The position numbers and the translations under genes are program-made. A model generated the notes under the pieces. The model was not told the origin of the DNA. It did no database searches and saw nothing but the letters and a program-made list of their open reading frames with translations. 64,000 nucleotides of DNA from GCA-2709075 sp038146865 (GTDB lineage Bacteria; Pseudomonadota; Alphaproteobacteria; MPNO01; UBA2964), in NCBI GenBank assembly GCA_038146865.1, contig JAYQSL010000006.1:124001-188000 (forward strand), written 5' to 3'. Below are positions 7,854 through 17,420 of the stretch, in pieces. Position 1 is the stretch's first letter. The number at the start of each line of letters is the position of its first letter.

Positions 7854-8246
7854 ATGTATTCAGCAACAACCAAAGCCATCCGCGTGAGCGTCAAACCAAT
7901 CTTTCTCGACGATCAATCGACACCCTCAGAAGATCATTATGTATGGGCTTATCAAGTAACGATTGAAAACACAGGGGGCGAAACCGTACAACTTTTAAAT
8001 AGACACTGGAGGATCACTGACGCGCATGGGCGAATGCAAGAGGTCAAAGGAGAAGGCGTTGTCGGAGAGCAACCGCGCCTCAGGCCCGGGGAGCTCTTTG
8101 AATACACAAGCGGAACGCCCCTAACGACACCCTCAGGGTTAATGATGGGGTCCTACGAGATGGAAGGTGAAGGAGGACAAAGATTTGACATTGATATCCC
8201 TGCATTTTCTCTCGATAGTCCTTACCAAGCGAGACAACTGAACTAA
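7854..8246 (+). CDS. apaG: ApaG-domain protein (Co2+/Mg2+ efflux protein ApaG)
   Basis: The 130-residue protein is a typical stand-alone ApaG: an immunoglobulin-like beta fold with the conserved stretches WAYQVTIEN, LLNRHWRITDA, GEGVVGEQP and PGMxF-like PGELFEYTSG. The biochemical role of ApaG is poorly defined; mutants in enterobacteria are linked to cobalt resistance and Ap4A levels. It follows metZ by 40 bases and precedes folE by 33, so the three could be one transcript downstream of the riboswitch. Only a weak ribosome binding site is visible before the ATG. Confidence 0.93.
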   Translation: MYSATTKAIRVSVKPIFLDDQSTPSEDHYVWAYQVTIENTGGETVQLLNRHWRITDAHGRMQEVKGEGVVGEQPRLRPGELFEYTSGTPLTTPSGLMMGSYEMEGEGGQRFDIDIPAFSLDSPYQARQLN

Positions 8247-8279
8247 AAAGCCGTGAGAGGTTAGTGAACGGAGGATCAC

Positions 8280-8924
8280 TTGGCGACAGATAAAAAAGAG
8301 ATAAGCATCTCAAAAACTTTCAAATCACTGGAACGCGTAACAAAAGATGAAGCCGAAGACGCAGTTAGGGTTCTACTCAGATGGGCGGGTGAAGACCCAA
8401 ACCGAGAAGGCCTAATTGACACTCCAAGCCGTTACGTAAAAGCCTTCAGAGAGTGGTTCGCCGGATACGAAAATGATCCCGTAGAAATACTCTCTCGAAC
8501 CTTCGAAGAAGTGGAAGGTTACGATGAAATGGTTGTCCTCCGGAATGTTCGCTTCGAGTCTCATTGTGAACATCATATTGCGCCTATCATAGGCAACGCC
8601 CATGTGGCCTACCTCCCCGATAGAAGGGTAGTCGGAATCAGTAAACTCGCCCGCCTAGTCGACGTATACTCGAAGCGTATGCAAATTCAGGAGCGTTTAA
8701 CCGCTCAAATTGCGACAACTTTGAATGATGTATTACAACCTAAAGGCGTCGGAGTTGTTGTTGAGGCCAGTCATGGATGCATGACAACACGAGGAGTAGA
8801 AAAAACTGGTCTTACCATGGTGACCAGTCAAATGATGGGGGCATTTAGAGAGGACTCTGCAACCCGGAGAGAGTTTTTAGCTGCCATTGGCAACCCCACC
8901 TCCGGCCCACGAAATATCATCTAA
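8280..8924 (+). CDS. folE: GTP cyclohydrolase I
   Basis: The 214-residue enzyme converts GTP to 7,8-dihydroneopterin triphosphate, the first step of folate synthesis. It shows the zinc and active-site motif FESHCEHHIAPIIG, then ISKLARLVDVYSKRMQIQERL, and the second zinc cysteine in HGCMTTRGV, so it is a zinc-type FolE1. The TTG at 8280 is chosen as start because a GGAGG ribosome binding site lies seven bases upstream and no closer ATG in frame fits. Confidence 0.97.
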   Translation: MATDKKEISISKTFKSLERVTKDEAEDAVRVLLRWAGEDPNREGLIDTPSRYVKAFREWFAGYENDPVEILSRTFEEVEGYDEMVVLRNVRFESHCEHHIAPIIGNAHVAYLPDRRVVGISKLARLVDVYSKRMQIQERLTAQIATTLNDVLQPKGVGVVVEASHGCMTTRGVEKTGLTMVTSQMMGAFREDSATRREFLAAIGNPTSGPRNII

Positions 8925-8941
8925 CTTTTACGGAGGGTCTG

Positions 8942-10390
8942 ATGTTAGACTTCCGACCTGCGCTTTTCGTGATAGGAATTCTCCTAGTCACCCTCGCCGT
9001 AGCCATGTTAGCGCCCTTTGCGGTCGATTTAGCGATAGGCAATAGCGATTGGAAAGTATTTGCGAGTGCAGGACTTCTTACCCTTTTCGTCGGGGGCGTT
9101 CTTATGCTGGCCAATAGGTCTGCCATATCCCAATTAACGATCCGACAAACCTTCATTTTAACCGCAGCCAGCTGGCTGATCCTGACGATGTTTGCCGCCC
9201 TACCATTTCTGCTTTCTGAGCTAGAGATGACTTATACCGATGCCTTTTTTGAGGCAATGTCGGGGATAACAACAACCGGTTCCACGGTCATAACCAAAAT
9301 TGATTCAGCTCCAGAAGGCATTTTACTTTGGCGCGCTATACTTCAATGGTTAGGCGGAATTGGTATCATTGTCATGGCCGTCGCCGTTTTGCCTATGCTG
9401 AGAGTTGGGGGTATGCAACTTTTTAAAGTGGAGGCCTTCGATACCTTGGAGAAAGGGTTGCCTCGAGCGGGGCAAATAGCAGTAGGAATTGGAGTAATAT
9501 ATATTGGGCTCACATTAGTATGGTGGGTGGGGCTTTGGGTGCTAGGGATGAGTAAGTTTGACGCGGCCGTCCACGCCATGACCACAATTGCTACAGGTGG
9601 ATACTCCAGCGCCGATGGATCCATCGGGTCTTTCAATAGCCGCGGAATAGAGATTTTTATTATTATTGGCATGATCGTAGGCTCCATACCATTTATTTTC
9701 TATCTGCAATTTGTCCGAAATGGCAGCTACACCTTATTCAAGGACTCGCAAGTCCACTATTTCATAGCGATAGCAGCCCTTGGATCCCTGCTTGTTGTGA
9801 CTTGGTTGTGGCGAACGCAAGATGATTTTTCACTGTCAACTGCCTTAATGGGAACATTCAATACGATTTCGATAATGACTGGTACCGGATATACCGTGGG
9901 CGATTACCAGCTTTGGGGGGCGTTCCCTCTAATAATTCTTTTTTTTCTCATGTTTGTGGGCGGGTGTGCAGGTTCCACCTCATGTGGAATAAAAATTTTT
10001 CGTTTTCAAGTCTTAGGAGCCATCGTGCGGAACCAATTTTTGAAGATGCTGCACCCTCATGGCATCTTCATGCCACATTACAATCATCGCCCGATAGACA
10101 ATGAGATTATTCTCTCGGTAATGAATTTCTTTTATCTATTTATGCTCTCATTTGTAGTTTTAGCTCTAGCCTTAGGTGCTCTAGGACTTGATTATATGAC
10201 GGCGATCACGGGTGCTGCCACGGCGATATGCAATGTAGGGCCGGCAATGGGCCCTATAATTGGCCCCGCCGGAACCTTTGAACCTCTTCCAGACGCAGCA
10301 AAATGGTTATTATCAGCGGGCATGCTCCTGGGTCGACTGGAACTTTTCACAGTCTTAATGCTATTGGTGCCATCCTTCTGGCGAAATTGA
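8942..10390 (+). CDS. trkH: Trk/Ktr-type potassium uptake membrane subunit
   Basis: This 482-residue polytopic membrane protein belongs to the TrkH/KtrB superfamily. Four pore-loop repeats are recognisable by their filter glycines, for example GITTTGSTVI, TIATGGYSSADGS, MTGTGYTVGDY and ICNVGPAMG. It imports K+ in complex with a cytoplasmic TrkA-type regulatory subunit, which is not in the window. It follows folE by 17 bases with a GGAGG ribosome binding site at 8932-8936. It converges with a lipoprotein gene 31 bases downstream. Confidence 0.93.
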   Translation: MLDFRPALFVIGILLVTLAVAMLAPFAVDLAIGNSDWKVFASAGLLTLFVGGVLMLANRSAISQLTIRQTFILTAASWLILTMFAALPFLLSELEMTYTDAFFEAMSGITTTGSTVITKIDSAPEGILLWRAILQWLGGIGIIVMAVAVLPMLRVGGMQLFKVEAFDTLEKGLPRAGQIAVGIGVIYIGLTLVWWVGLWVLGMSKFDAAVHAMTTIATGGYSSADGSIGSFNSRGIEIFIIIGMIVGSIPFIFYLQFVRNGSYTLFKDSQVHYFIAIAALGSLLVVTWLWRTQDDFSLSTALMGTFNTISIMTGTGYTVGDYQLWGAFPLIILFFLMFVGGCAGSTSCGIKIFRFQVLGAIVRNQFLKMLHPHGIFMPHYNHRPIDNEIILSVMNFFYLFMLSFVVLALALGALGLDYMTAITGAATAICNVGPAMGPIIGPAGTFEPLPDAAKWLLSAGMLLGRLELFTVLMLLVPSFWRN

Positions 10391-10421
10391 TCATCGACAA
10401 CGAACCAAAATATGTTTCTCG

Positions 10422-11015
10422 TTAACGCTTCCAAATTGAAAAATGTTTTGAAATTTGTTTCTCCAGTGCTTCATTCAGATCGTTCATCATAGCCTCGGTC
10501 ATTCTGAACCAAATTTCTTCTCTATTAGATAAGGTGCTATCCTCTGCCACCGACCGCGACCGTACCGCTCGAGAAGACACCATCGCACGACGTTTTCCAT
10601 TTGGATCAATAATTTCTAGGACAATCTCAAGTTCCCCATCATATCTCTCTGACTGATCAACCATGAAAGCGCCCCTGAAACCTGGAGTTCTTGGCAGTTC
10701 GACCTCGACAACGCGTCCCAGAGTCACTGTAGCGCGCAGGCTATCAATTCCCCCCTCGGCACGAATACGATCCTCGAGCCAATTGGAGGCCGCTTTCGTG
10801 GGCGCGATTGGAAACTTGTGCTCCACATTGGGTATTTGTTTCGGAGACACATAAGAGATTTTTATCTCAACGGAATTTACCGCAAGGCCTATGGGCTTTA
10901 AATGACTGTAACGTAAATCTGGAAATAAATCTCTTGGCGGTGCGTTGACACATCCCGAAAAAATCAAAAATAAAATGGGGAGAAACAGAAAAAAACGATC
11001 CAGAGATTTCATCAC
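10422..11015 (-). CDS. Predicted lipoprotein of unknown function
   Basis: The 197-residue product begins with a positively charged and then hydrophobic stretch ending in the lipobox FSGC (Cys at about residue 22), so it should be a membrane-anchored lipoprotein. The rest has alternating hydrophilic strands and a C-terminal helix rich in charged residues (MTEAMMNDLNEALEKQ). I do not recognise the family. It stands alone between trkH (convergent) and hslO (same strand, 61 bases away). It resembles in layout the conserved hypothetical lipoproteins common in alphaproteobacteria. Confidence 0.7.
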   Translation of the reverse strand: MMKSLDRFFLFLPILFLIFSGCVNAPPRDLFPDLRYSHLKPIGLAVNSVEIKISYVSPKQIPNVEHKFPIAPTKAASNWLEDRIRAEGGIDSLRATVTLGRVVEVELPRTPGFRGAFMVDQSERYDGELEIVLEIIDPNGKRRAMVSSRAVRSRSVAEDSTLSNREEIWFRMTEAMMNDLNEALEKQISKHFSIWKR

Positions 11016-11076
11016 AAATGCTATCCAAAAATGGGAAATTCAAAACATCACATATAATCTTTTGCGCAACTAAATT

Positions 11077-11997
11077 TTAAGGAGAAACAAGGCCTATTTC
11101 GTCAGGTCCAAATCGATATTCCTGATTGCAGAATTCACAATTCACCACGATGTTATCTTCGACAATCATCTTTTCAAGCTCTGTATTCGGAAAGCTGTTC
11201 AAAACCTCTTCCACCCTATCCTTAGAACATCGACAATTCATTCGAAGCAGCTCATAAGGAAATACTCTCACACCATCTTCATTGAATAGCCGATACAAAA
11301 GATCGTGAGGGTGTAATTCCAAGGATAAAAGCTCTTCCTCGGTCGTACTTCTCATCATTGTTTTAGCCCGTTGCCATGCTTCCGCAGAATTATCGACGTC
11401 ATTCTCTCCGGATTGAGGCTGATATCCCTGCTTCGCGAGATGCTGGAGCATTAATCCGCCACCCCTCCAAGCTCCACGCACCCGCTCCACAGCCACCATA
11501 AATGTGGCCGCTGACTGGACAGATTGCCTGAAATAAGTCTCCGCGCACTCCGCCAAGTTGCGCCCCTCAAGTGGCACAATTCCCTGATAAGGACGGGCTG
11601 CGTCACCATACGTTAGGTTAAATACCAGGCGCCCAGTCCCAAACAAGTCAGTTATTTCCGGAGTTTCTTTTGTGACGCCTTGACCTGTGAGTTTTTCAAT
11701 TTGGGCCTCGTCAAAACGTGCATAGCCGCGAATATTCCCATCATGAGTCAAATCAACAACCAATAGACGTATGGCCTCTTCCCCGTAGGCCTGGACCGTC
11801 AGCACGCCTTCGCGCTTTAAAGTACCCGATAGGATCGCACCAAGAACAATAAATTCGCCTAATAGTCGAGCAACTGAAGCTGGGTAATTATGGGCTGATA
11901 AAATTTCGTCGAGGGCAGAACCAAGTCTTACCAAACGGCCCTGCGCAGCCATCGACTCTACTTGGAAAGGTTGGACAAGATTGTCCGGGGCTTTCAT
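11077..11997 (-). CDS. hslO: Redox-regulated chaperone Hsp33
   Basis: This roughly 306-residue holdase chaperone is switched on by oxidation of a C-terminal zinc site, visible here as CRCSKD and, about 30 residues later, CEFCNQEY. The N-terminal domain includes the GEFIVLGAILSGTLK and GIVPLEG segments. ATG 11997 is preferred because it overlaps the argF stop in an ATGA junction; a start 15 bases earlier is also open. Third gene of argD-argF-hslO, an order seen often in alphaproteobacteria. Confidence 0.95.
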   Translation of the reverse strand: MKAPDNLVQPFQVESMAAQGRLVRLGSALDEILSAHNYPASVARLLGEFIVLGAILSGTLKREGVLTVQAYGEEAIRLLVVDLTHDGNIRGYARFDEAQIEKLTGQGVTKETPEITDLFGTGRLVFNLTYGDAARPYQGIVPLEGRNLAECAETYFRQSVQSAATFMVAVERVRGAWRGGGLMLQHLAKQGYQPQSGENDVDNSAEAWQRAKTMMRSTTEEELLSLELHPHDLLYRLFNEDGVRVFPYELLRMNCRCSKDRVEEVLNSFPNTELEKMIVEDNIVVNCEFCNQEYRFGPDEIGLVSP

Positions 11998-12899
11998 GAG
12001 GAAAGGCACCACATCAAAAGCCCCTTCTGCGCATGTAAACGATTTTCAGCTTCATCCCAAACAACAGATCGGACGCCTTCTAAAACACTCGCTTCCACCT
12101 CCTCCCCGCGATGCGCGGGAAGACAATGCATAAAAATCGCCTCAGGGGCTGCGTGCTCCATTAAACTTTGGCAAACCCTGAATGGTTCCAAAATCTTTAA
12201 CCGCCTTGAAGCAGCCTCATCACCCATTGAAACCCAAGTATCCGTGACCACGCAGTCTGCGTCTTTGACCGCTGAGATGGGATCATCAGACACAACGATA
12301 TGGGCCCCGCGCTCTTTGGCATATGCAACGTCCTCCTCGTCCAAACTAAGTTCATTTGGACAAGCCAATCTTAATTCAAAACCAAATAAGGTAGCAGCCT
12401 GCAGCCAGGTCAGAGCCATATTATTGCCATCACCACACCAAGCTATGCGAGCGTCACCGATTGGTCCAATGTGTTCCTCATAAGTCATTATATCAGCGAG
12501 CAATTGAACCGGATGTGACCGATCCGTGAGCCCATTTATAACAGGAACGGTTGCATATTCTGCCAAATCGTAGAGTTTTTTGGGTTCGTCCGTGCGCAAC
12601 ATAATAACGTCGACGTAGCGACTCAAAACACGCGCTGTATCAGCTATAGTTTCACCGCGACCAATCTGCAATTCATTAGCATTCAGTACTATAGCTTCTC
12701 CACCAAGTTGCTTCATTGCAACTTCAAAAGAAACTCTTGTTCGAGTAGAGGGTTTTTCAAAAATCATTGCAAGCGTCTTTGCTTGCAAAGGAAGACCTCC
12801 CCTGCCCCGGGACTTTAGGTCTGTGCTCAGATCAAGTATAGTTCTTAATTCGGCTTCAGAAAATCGGTCTAGATCAAGAAAATGCTTTGGCTGAGTCAT
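11994..12899 (-). CDS. argF: Ornithine carbamoyltransferase
   Basis: The 301-residue enzyme joins carbamoyl phosphate and ornithine to citrulline in arginine synthesis. It carries the carbamoyl-phosphate motif STRTR at residues 51-55, the HPVQLLADI motif, and the ornithine-side motif FMHCLPAHRGEEV near the C terminus. The start overlaps the argD stop by one base and the end overlaps hslO by four, so translation of the three genes is probably coupled. A single anabolic enzyme is expected; no arcA or arcC lies nearby. Confidence 0.97.
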   Translation of the reverse strand: MTQPKHFLDLDRFSEAELRTILDLSTDLKSRGRGGLPLQAKTLAMIFEKPSTRTRVSFEVAMKQLGGEAIVLNANELQIGRGETIADTARVLSRYVDVIMLRTDEPKKLYDLAEYATVPVINGLTDRSHPVQLLADIMTYEEHIGPIGDARIAWCGDGNNMALTWLQAATLFGFELRLACPNELSLDEEDVAYAKERGAHIVVSDDPISAVKDADCVVTDTWVSMGDEAASRRLKILEPFRVCQSLMEHAAPEAIFMHCLPAHRGEEVEASVLEGVRSVVWDEAENRLHAQKGLLMWCLSS

Positions 12900-14068
12900 T
12901 AAGTTAACGCCTTAAACGCACTAGACATCATCTCCAATGCCTCGTCTACATGATTCTGATCAATAATCAATGGCGGCAATAAACGTACAACGTTATCCCC
13001 TGCGGGTACGGTCAGTAGGCCATGATCCCTAAAAGCCGTCACCAACTCCCCGGCGGGAACAATAGCTTTTATGCCGACCATTAAGCCGGCTCCACGAACC
13101 TCTTCCACCAAATTTGGATAGTTTTGATAACACTGCTTAATCCTGGTTCGAAGCTCGACACCTAACTCGACACATTTTTTCAGCAGTGCTTCTTCTAGAA
13201 TGATGTCTAAGACTTTGCAGGCCACAGCCATAGCCAAAGGATTGCCCCCAAAGGTGCTGCCATGAGTCCCAGCTGTCATACCAGCTGCCGCTTTTTCTGA
13301 GGCCAAACATGCCCCAACTGGAAATCCTCCACCCAAACCTTTTGCTACCGCGATGACATCAGGCATAACGTCGGCTGCTTGGTGAGCGAACAAATGCCCG
13401 GTCCTTCCAATCCCCGTTTGAACTTCATCAAAAAATAAAAGCAAACCAAATTCGTCACATAATTTGCGTAGATCAGCCAAAAATTCTCTCTCTGCTGGCC
13501 TTATTCCGCCTTCTCCCTGAATAGGTTCGACTAAAATAGCGGCTGTCTCTTTTGTCACGGCGGCCCTTGCCTTTTCCAAGCTCCCGAAAGGTACAATGTC
13601 AAAACCATCAACCATCGGGCCAAAACCAGCTTTGTGTGCATCGTTGGCAGCAGCTGATATCGTCGTCAGCGTCCGCCCGTGAAAGCTTCCAGCAAACGTA
13701 ATCACTCGGAAACGCTCCGGATGTCCCGAGTGGCTTTGAAATTTCCTAACTAATTTTAGACCTGCCTCAACTGCCTCAGCGCCAGAGTTACAAAAGAATA
13801 CTGAGTCGGCAAAGCTATTGGCGGTAAGTATTCCCGCCAGCTTTTCTTGTTTTGGTATGCGATAAAGATTGGAGCAATGCCATAATTTCTCTGATTGTTC
13901 TGAGAGAGTTTGGATTAAAGCAGGATGACAATGCCCAAGAGAATTAACGGCAATACCTGAACCAAAATCAAGAAAACGCCGTCCGTCCTCAGTAAATAAA
14001 TAAGGGCCTTCTCCTCGTTCAAAGGCAAGATCAATTCTTGCATAGGTAGGCATGACATCTGAAATCAT
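12899..14068 (-). CDS. argD: Acetylornithine aminotransferase
   Basis: The 389-residue class III PLP aminotransferase converts N-acetylglutamate semialdehyde to N-acetylornithine and may also serve lysine synthesis as succinyl-DAP aminotransferase (the dapD and dapE genes lie elsewhere in this window, without a dapC). The PLP lysine is in AVAKGLGGGFPVGA; the DEVQTGIGRTG stretch is also present. It is the first gene of argD-argF-hslO. The start ATG at 14068 begins MISDVMPTYARIDLAFERGEG, the typical N terminus. Confidence 0.96.
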   Translation of the reverse strand: MISDVMPTYARIDLAFERGEGPYLFTEDGRRFLDFGSGIAVNSLGHCHPALIQTLSEQSEKLWHCSNLYRIPKQEKLAGILTANSFADSVFFCNSGAEAVEAGLKLVRKFQSHSGHPERFRVITFAGSFHGRTLTTISAAANDAHKAGFGPMVDGFDIVPFGSLEKARAAVTKETAAILVEPIQGEGGIRPAEREFLADLRKLCDEFGLLLFFDEVQTGIGRTGHLFAHQAADVMPDVIAVAKGLGGGFPVGACLASEKAAAGMTAGTHGSTFGGNPLAMAVACKVLDIILEEALLKKCVELGVELRTRIKQCYQNYPNLVEEVRGAGLMVGIKAIVPAGELVTAFRDHGLLTVPAGDNVVRLLPPLIIDQNHVDEALEMMSSAFKALT

Positions 14069-14098
14069 GCTCGTTCTCCGATTTAAAATTTAATATCT

Positions 14099-14117
14099 GC
14101 GGCTTATTAAAAGCCGC
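14099..14117 (-). terminator. Hairpin between ABC-2 permease and argD
   Basis: GCGGCTT (14099-14105) and AAGCCGC (14111-14117) form a 7-bp stem with a 5-base loop, 43 bases after the permease stop on the minus strand. No T run follows it, so it is at best a weak terminator, or it may protect a transcript end before argD. Confidence 0.4.
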
Positions 14118-14159
14118 GAGACTTAGGCCTCCATAACTGACTTGTCAACGCAAGCACGC

Positions 14160-14954
14160 CTAAGATTTTAGTTTATATCCCCGGAAAACAAGCCGATAGC
14201 AAAAAAACCACAAAATAATATTAAGCAATATTACATATGCCAGCCCCCACCCCAAGTCCGCATCGTGGTGACCAATAAAACCAAACCGGAAACCATCAAT
14301 CATATAAAAAAATGGGTTTATCATTGCCAAGTTTTGCCAATGCTCCGGCAGCCGTTCGATCGAATAAAAGGTACCAGATAAAAATGACAATGGGGTAATA
14401 ATAAAATTACTAATTGCGGCCTGGTGATCAAATTTATCTGCCCAAATCCCGATAATTAACCCCATCATAGACATCACACCTGCAGCACAAATCGCATGAA
14501 GCAGGATGAAACCTATATTGTGCACTCTGATGTCTACAAAAAACCACATGGAAGCCCCAACGCACAAAGCAACCAAAATACCCCGAGCGAGGCCTCCGCA
14601 TATAAAACCCAAAATAAATTCTCCAGGCGTGAGAGGAGGCAACATTACGTCCACAATATTGCCTTGTATTTTTGAGACCATGATTGAGCTTACGGTGTTA
14701 TTAAAAGCATTTTGTATGGTAGCCATCATTATCAAACCAGGCGCCAAAAATTCTATAAAGGCGACACCACCAATTTCTTGCACCGACCGACCTAAGGCGA
14801 GTGAAAAGATCGCCAAGAACATCAGGCTTGTAACCACCGGGGCCGCCAGAGTTTGCAGACCTACCTTTAAAAATCTTTGAATCTCTTTGCCTACATGGGT
14901 TTTCAATCCAAGCCAATTTACAGGCCCAAATTCTCTGGGAAGACGCAAAGCCAT
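14160..14954 (-). CDS. ABC-2 type transporter permease (YadH-like)
   Basis: The 264-residue protein has six predicted membrane segments and the ABC-2 permease layout, with the conserved amphipathic part SSIMVSKIQGNIVDVMLPPLTPGE and the C-terminal NPFFYMIDGFRFGFIG. It resembles the YadH group, which works with the ATPase YadG. No ATPase gene lies next to it; the gene upstream encodes an MscS-like channel and the one downstream is argD. Its substrate is unknown. The ATPase may be elsewhere in the genome. Confidence 0.88.
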   Translation of the reverse strand: MALRLPREFGPVNWLGLKTHVGKEIQRFLKVGLQTLAAPVVTSLMFLAIFSLALGRSVQEIGGVAFIEFLAPGLIMMATIQNAFNNTVSSIMVSKIQGNIVDVMLPPLTPGEFILGFICGGLARGILVALCVGASMWFFVDIRVHNIGFILLHAICAAGVMSMMGLIIGIWADKFDHQAAISNFIITPLSFLSGTFYSIERLPEHWQNLAMINPFFYMIDGFRFGFIGHHDADLGWGLAYVILLNIILWFFCYRLVFRGYKLKS

Positions 14955-14975
14955 GATTTTATTATCCCTGCCTAG

Positions 14976-17282
14976 TTAATCGTGATCCACGTCACCGCTT
15001 CCAGGCATTGGCGTATCCGAGGTATTTTTTCTTTTCTCCCCAAAGACTTTTCTTTCCGCTTTTGGGGTCTCTGTATTTCGGGGACTGACAATAGACAGTC
15101 TTCCCTCCGGCGCGTTCCCTGCCTTATCGACACCGAAATAAATTGTGCGATGTGGGAATGGCATCTCTATGGATAATTCATCGAAGCGCTTTTTCATCCG
15201 TCGATTAAATTCTCGCCCGACACGCCATTGCATAATCGGTTGTGTGGTAATCCTGGCTCTAATGTTGACTGCGTTATCACCGAAGGAATCAACTCCCAGA
15301 ACCTCTAAAGGTTCGACGATCATCGGACCGTAAACTTTGTCAGCCTCCATATCACGACCTATTTCATAAAGAACGTCAGTTACCTGATCCGTATCTTCTC
15401 GATAAGCTACACCGATCTCAAATAAGTAACGTGAAAACTCTTTTGTCATATTTTCCACGGTGGTAACTTCACTGAAGGGAACGATATGAACATTGCCTGC
15501 TGTATCCCTAAGCCGGATTGTTCTTAAAGTGAGCTGTTCCACCAAACCCGAATGTGAGCCGATCCTCACAACATCTCCCACTGCGATCTGATCCTCAGTT
15601 AAGATAAAAATGCCCGTTATTATATCCTTAACTAGGGTTTGAGCTCCAAATCCCACCGCCAGCCCAACCACGCCCGCACCTGCCAAAAGCGGACCGATAT
15701 TCAAGCCCAGTTCTGACAGGGTCACGAGGACGACTAATGTGGATAAAATCACCAATAATGTGGTGCGCAGCAGAGGTAAAAGCGTTTTCGCTCGCGATGA
15801 TATATCACCCGCTTCTGTTAGATACCGTTCCACGAGTGCACTCACTACCTCCCAAATAATTACAGTAATTACTATAAGCAAACTCACTGTAAAAAGGCTG
15901 CTAAGGAAACTCTGTCCTTGAGAAGAAGAGATCCAATTACTAACGTCCACACCCCATGCACCCAACAGGGCTATCGTAGCCGCCAAAACGATCAAAATGT
16001 TACCGATCCGCTGTATAAGAGGAACGTACATGCTAGCACGCGACTCCAGGCTAGGATAACGAGCCTTCACATCTTCCTTCAAAGCAAAAACCCTCGAGAT
16101 CACTCGAGACAGTGCACTCGCTGAAGCAACAGCCAAAACCAAAATCAGTAATGTCATAATTGTCGCACGAAAAAGAAAATCTGATCCTTTTTCTATTTCC
16201 AATGCCCATACGATAAAGAGGGCTGCAACATAGAAAAGCGCCAACACATGCCAAACAACCGAGAAACGTCTCCGGAAAGACAAAAAAAGTTCGGCCTCTT
16301 CGGTTTTACCCGCAATGAATGCGGCGACTCTTGCTCTAGATTGTAAAATTAATACTGCAACCATCAGAGCTAAAAATAACCCGACTATTTTAAAAGCCAC
16401 GGACGCCGGTTGTGCCGCCAACCCACAATCTTTGGCAATATGTACGATGGTCACCCCAAAAATCGACACATATGTGAGCCGTCTGACCCAAATGAAAAGA
16501 TAGTTGGCATCCAAATCACTGAGCTTTACCAATCTTAGATTTGCTGCAACGGGGGTCAAAAGCATTCGGGCAAAAACCATGATAACTGCGACTAAGAAAA
16601 GAGCTTGTAACAGTGTTTCTGAAATAGAGCTGGCTAATGGTAGGGATGGCTGGCCGAGAGTTTTGGTAGCCAGCATGCCTGAAACCAAAAGGGTAACTGG
16701 CGGCAGCAAATCAATTATTGTTCGCGCCAAAAGCGCAGGAAACCTGTCCCAGAAAGACTCTGTCTCTCGGGTTTGAAGACGGCCACGAGCCCCCGAAGTA
16801 ATCCTTTGAACCAACAAATACCCAATTAAACCAGACCCCAAGATTAGTATTATTCGCCAAAAAAACGAGAAAAGTTTTTCTCTCGAACCCGAGCTGTAAA
16901 GATCTTCTGTTAACGCCTGTATTTCTGTCGGCAGGCGACTAAAACTAGAGGAAAAAGTAGCCAATTCATCGCTCACTCTCTTTAGTCGATCGGAGATTAG
17001 GTTAGAAATCCGAGATGAGAGTGTGGGGTCAGAATTTCTAGGTGCTGTCGCCTTTTGAGCCGCAATCAACGCTTTTATTTGTGAGACCAACCTGGCCCGT
17101 GATTCGGTATCTTCTAAAACATCAATCAACCTATTGAGATCGTTGGAGCCGGCGGATTGTCCGGTAGCCGGAACGCTCTGTTGTTTTTGCACTTGCGCGA
17201 GTACAGGTGAACATAAAAAAACAAACAGAATGAAGAAACAAAATGCTTTAAATTTATATAGGGGCATTTGCTTTTTACGCAT
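14976..17282 (-). CDS. Large MscS-family mechanosensitive channel
   Basis: The 768-residue protein starts with a signal peptide ending near PVLAQ, followed by a roughly 100-residue periplasmic part, several membrane helices, and a C-terminal MscS domain. The pore-lining helix and beta domain are recognisable in VVGLAVGFGAQTLVKDII and DQIAVGDVVRIG. It is much longer than the 286-residue E. coli MscS and resembles the YbiO/MscK-like extended group. It should open under hypo-osmotic stress. The C-terminal tail is charged and low in complexity. It is 21 bases upstream of the ABC-2 permease and may be co-transcribed with it. Confidence 0.9.
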   Translation of the reverse strand: MRKKQMPLYKFKAFCFFILFVFLCSPVLAQVQKQQSVPATGQSAGSNDLNRLIDVLEDTESRARLVSQIKALIAAQKATAPRNSDPTLSSRISNLISDRLKRVSDELATFSSSFSRLPTEIQALTEDLYSSGSREKLFSFFWRIILILGSGLIGYLLVQRITSGARGRLQTRETESFWDRFPALLARTIIDLLPPVTLLVSGMLATKTLGQPSLPLASSISETLLQALFLVAVIMVFARMLLTPVAANLRLVKLSDLDANYLFIWVRRLTYVSIFGVTIVHIAKDCGLAAQPASVAFKIVGLFLALMVAVLILQSRARVAAFIAGKTEEAELFLSFRRRFSVVWHVLALFYVAALFIVWALEIEKGSDFLFRATIMTLLILVLAVASASALSRVISRVFALKEDVKARYPSLESRASMYVPLIQRIGNILIVLAATIALLGAWGVDVSNWISSSQGQSFLSSLFTVSLLIVITVIIWEVVSALVERYLTEAGDISSRAKTLLPLLRTTLLVILSTLVVLVTLSELGLNIGPLLAGAGVVGLAVGFGAQTLVKDIITGIFILTEDQIAVGDVVRIGSHSGLVEQLTLRTIRLRDTAGNVHIVPFSEVTTVENMTKEFSRYLFEIGVAYREDTDQVTDVLYEIGRDMEADKVYGPMIVEPLEVLGVDSFGDNAVNIRARITTQPIMQWRVGREFNRRMKKRFDELSIEMPFPHRTIYFGVDKAGNAPEGRLSIVSPRNTETPKAERKVFGEKRKNTSDTPMPGSGDVDHD

Positions 17283-17420
17283 CAGTTATTTTTATATAGG
17301 GTTTCACTGAACATTATAGCACTAGCCAAACTTCCAAAATAGCCAATTTGCGCCCATTGGCGGAGAGGTTTCCCTTGTCTATGCTCTCTGAAAATTTTTT
17401 AGGAGAGGTATTCGAGAGTT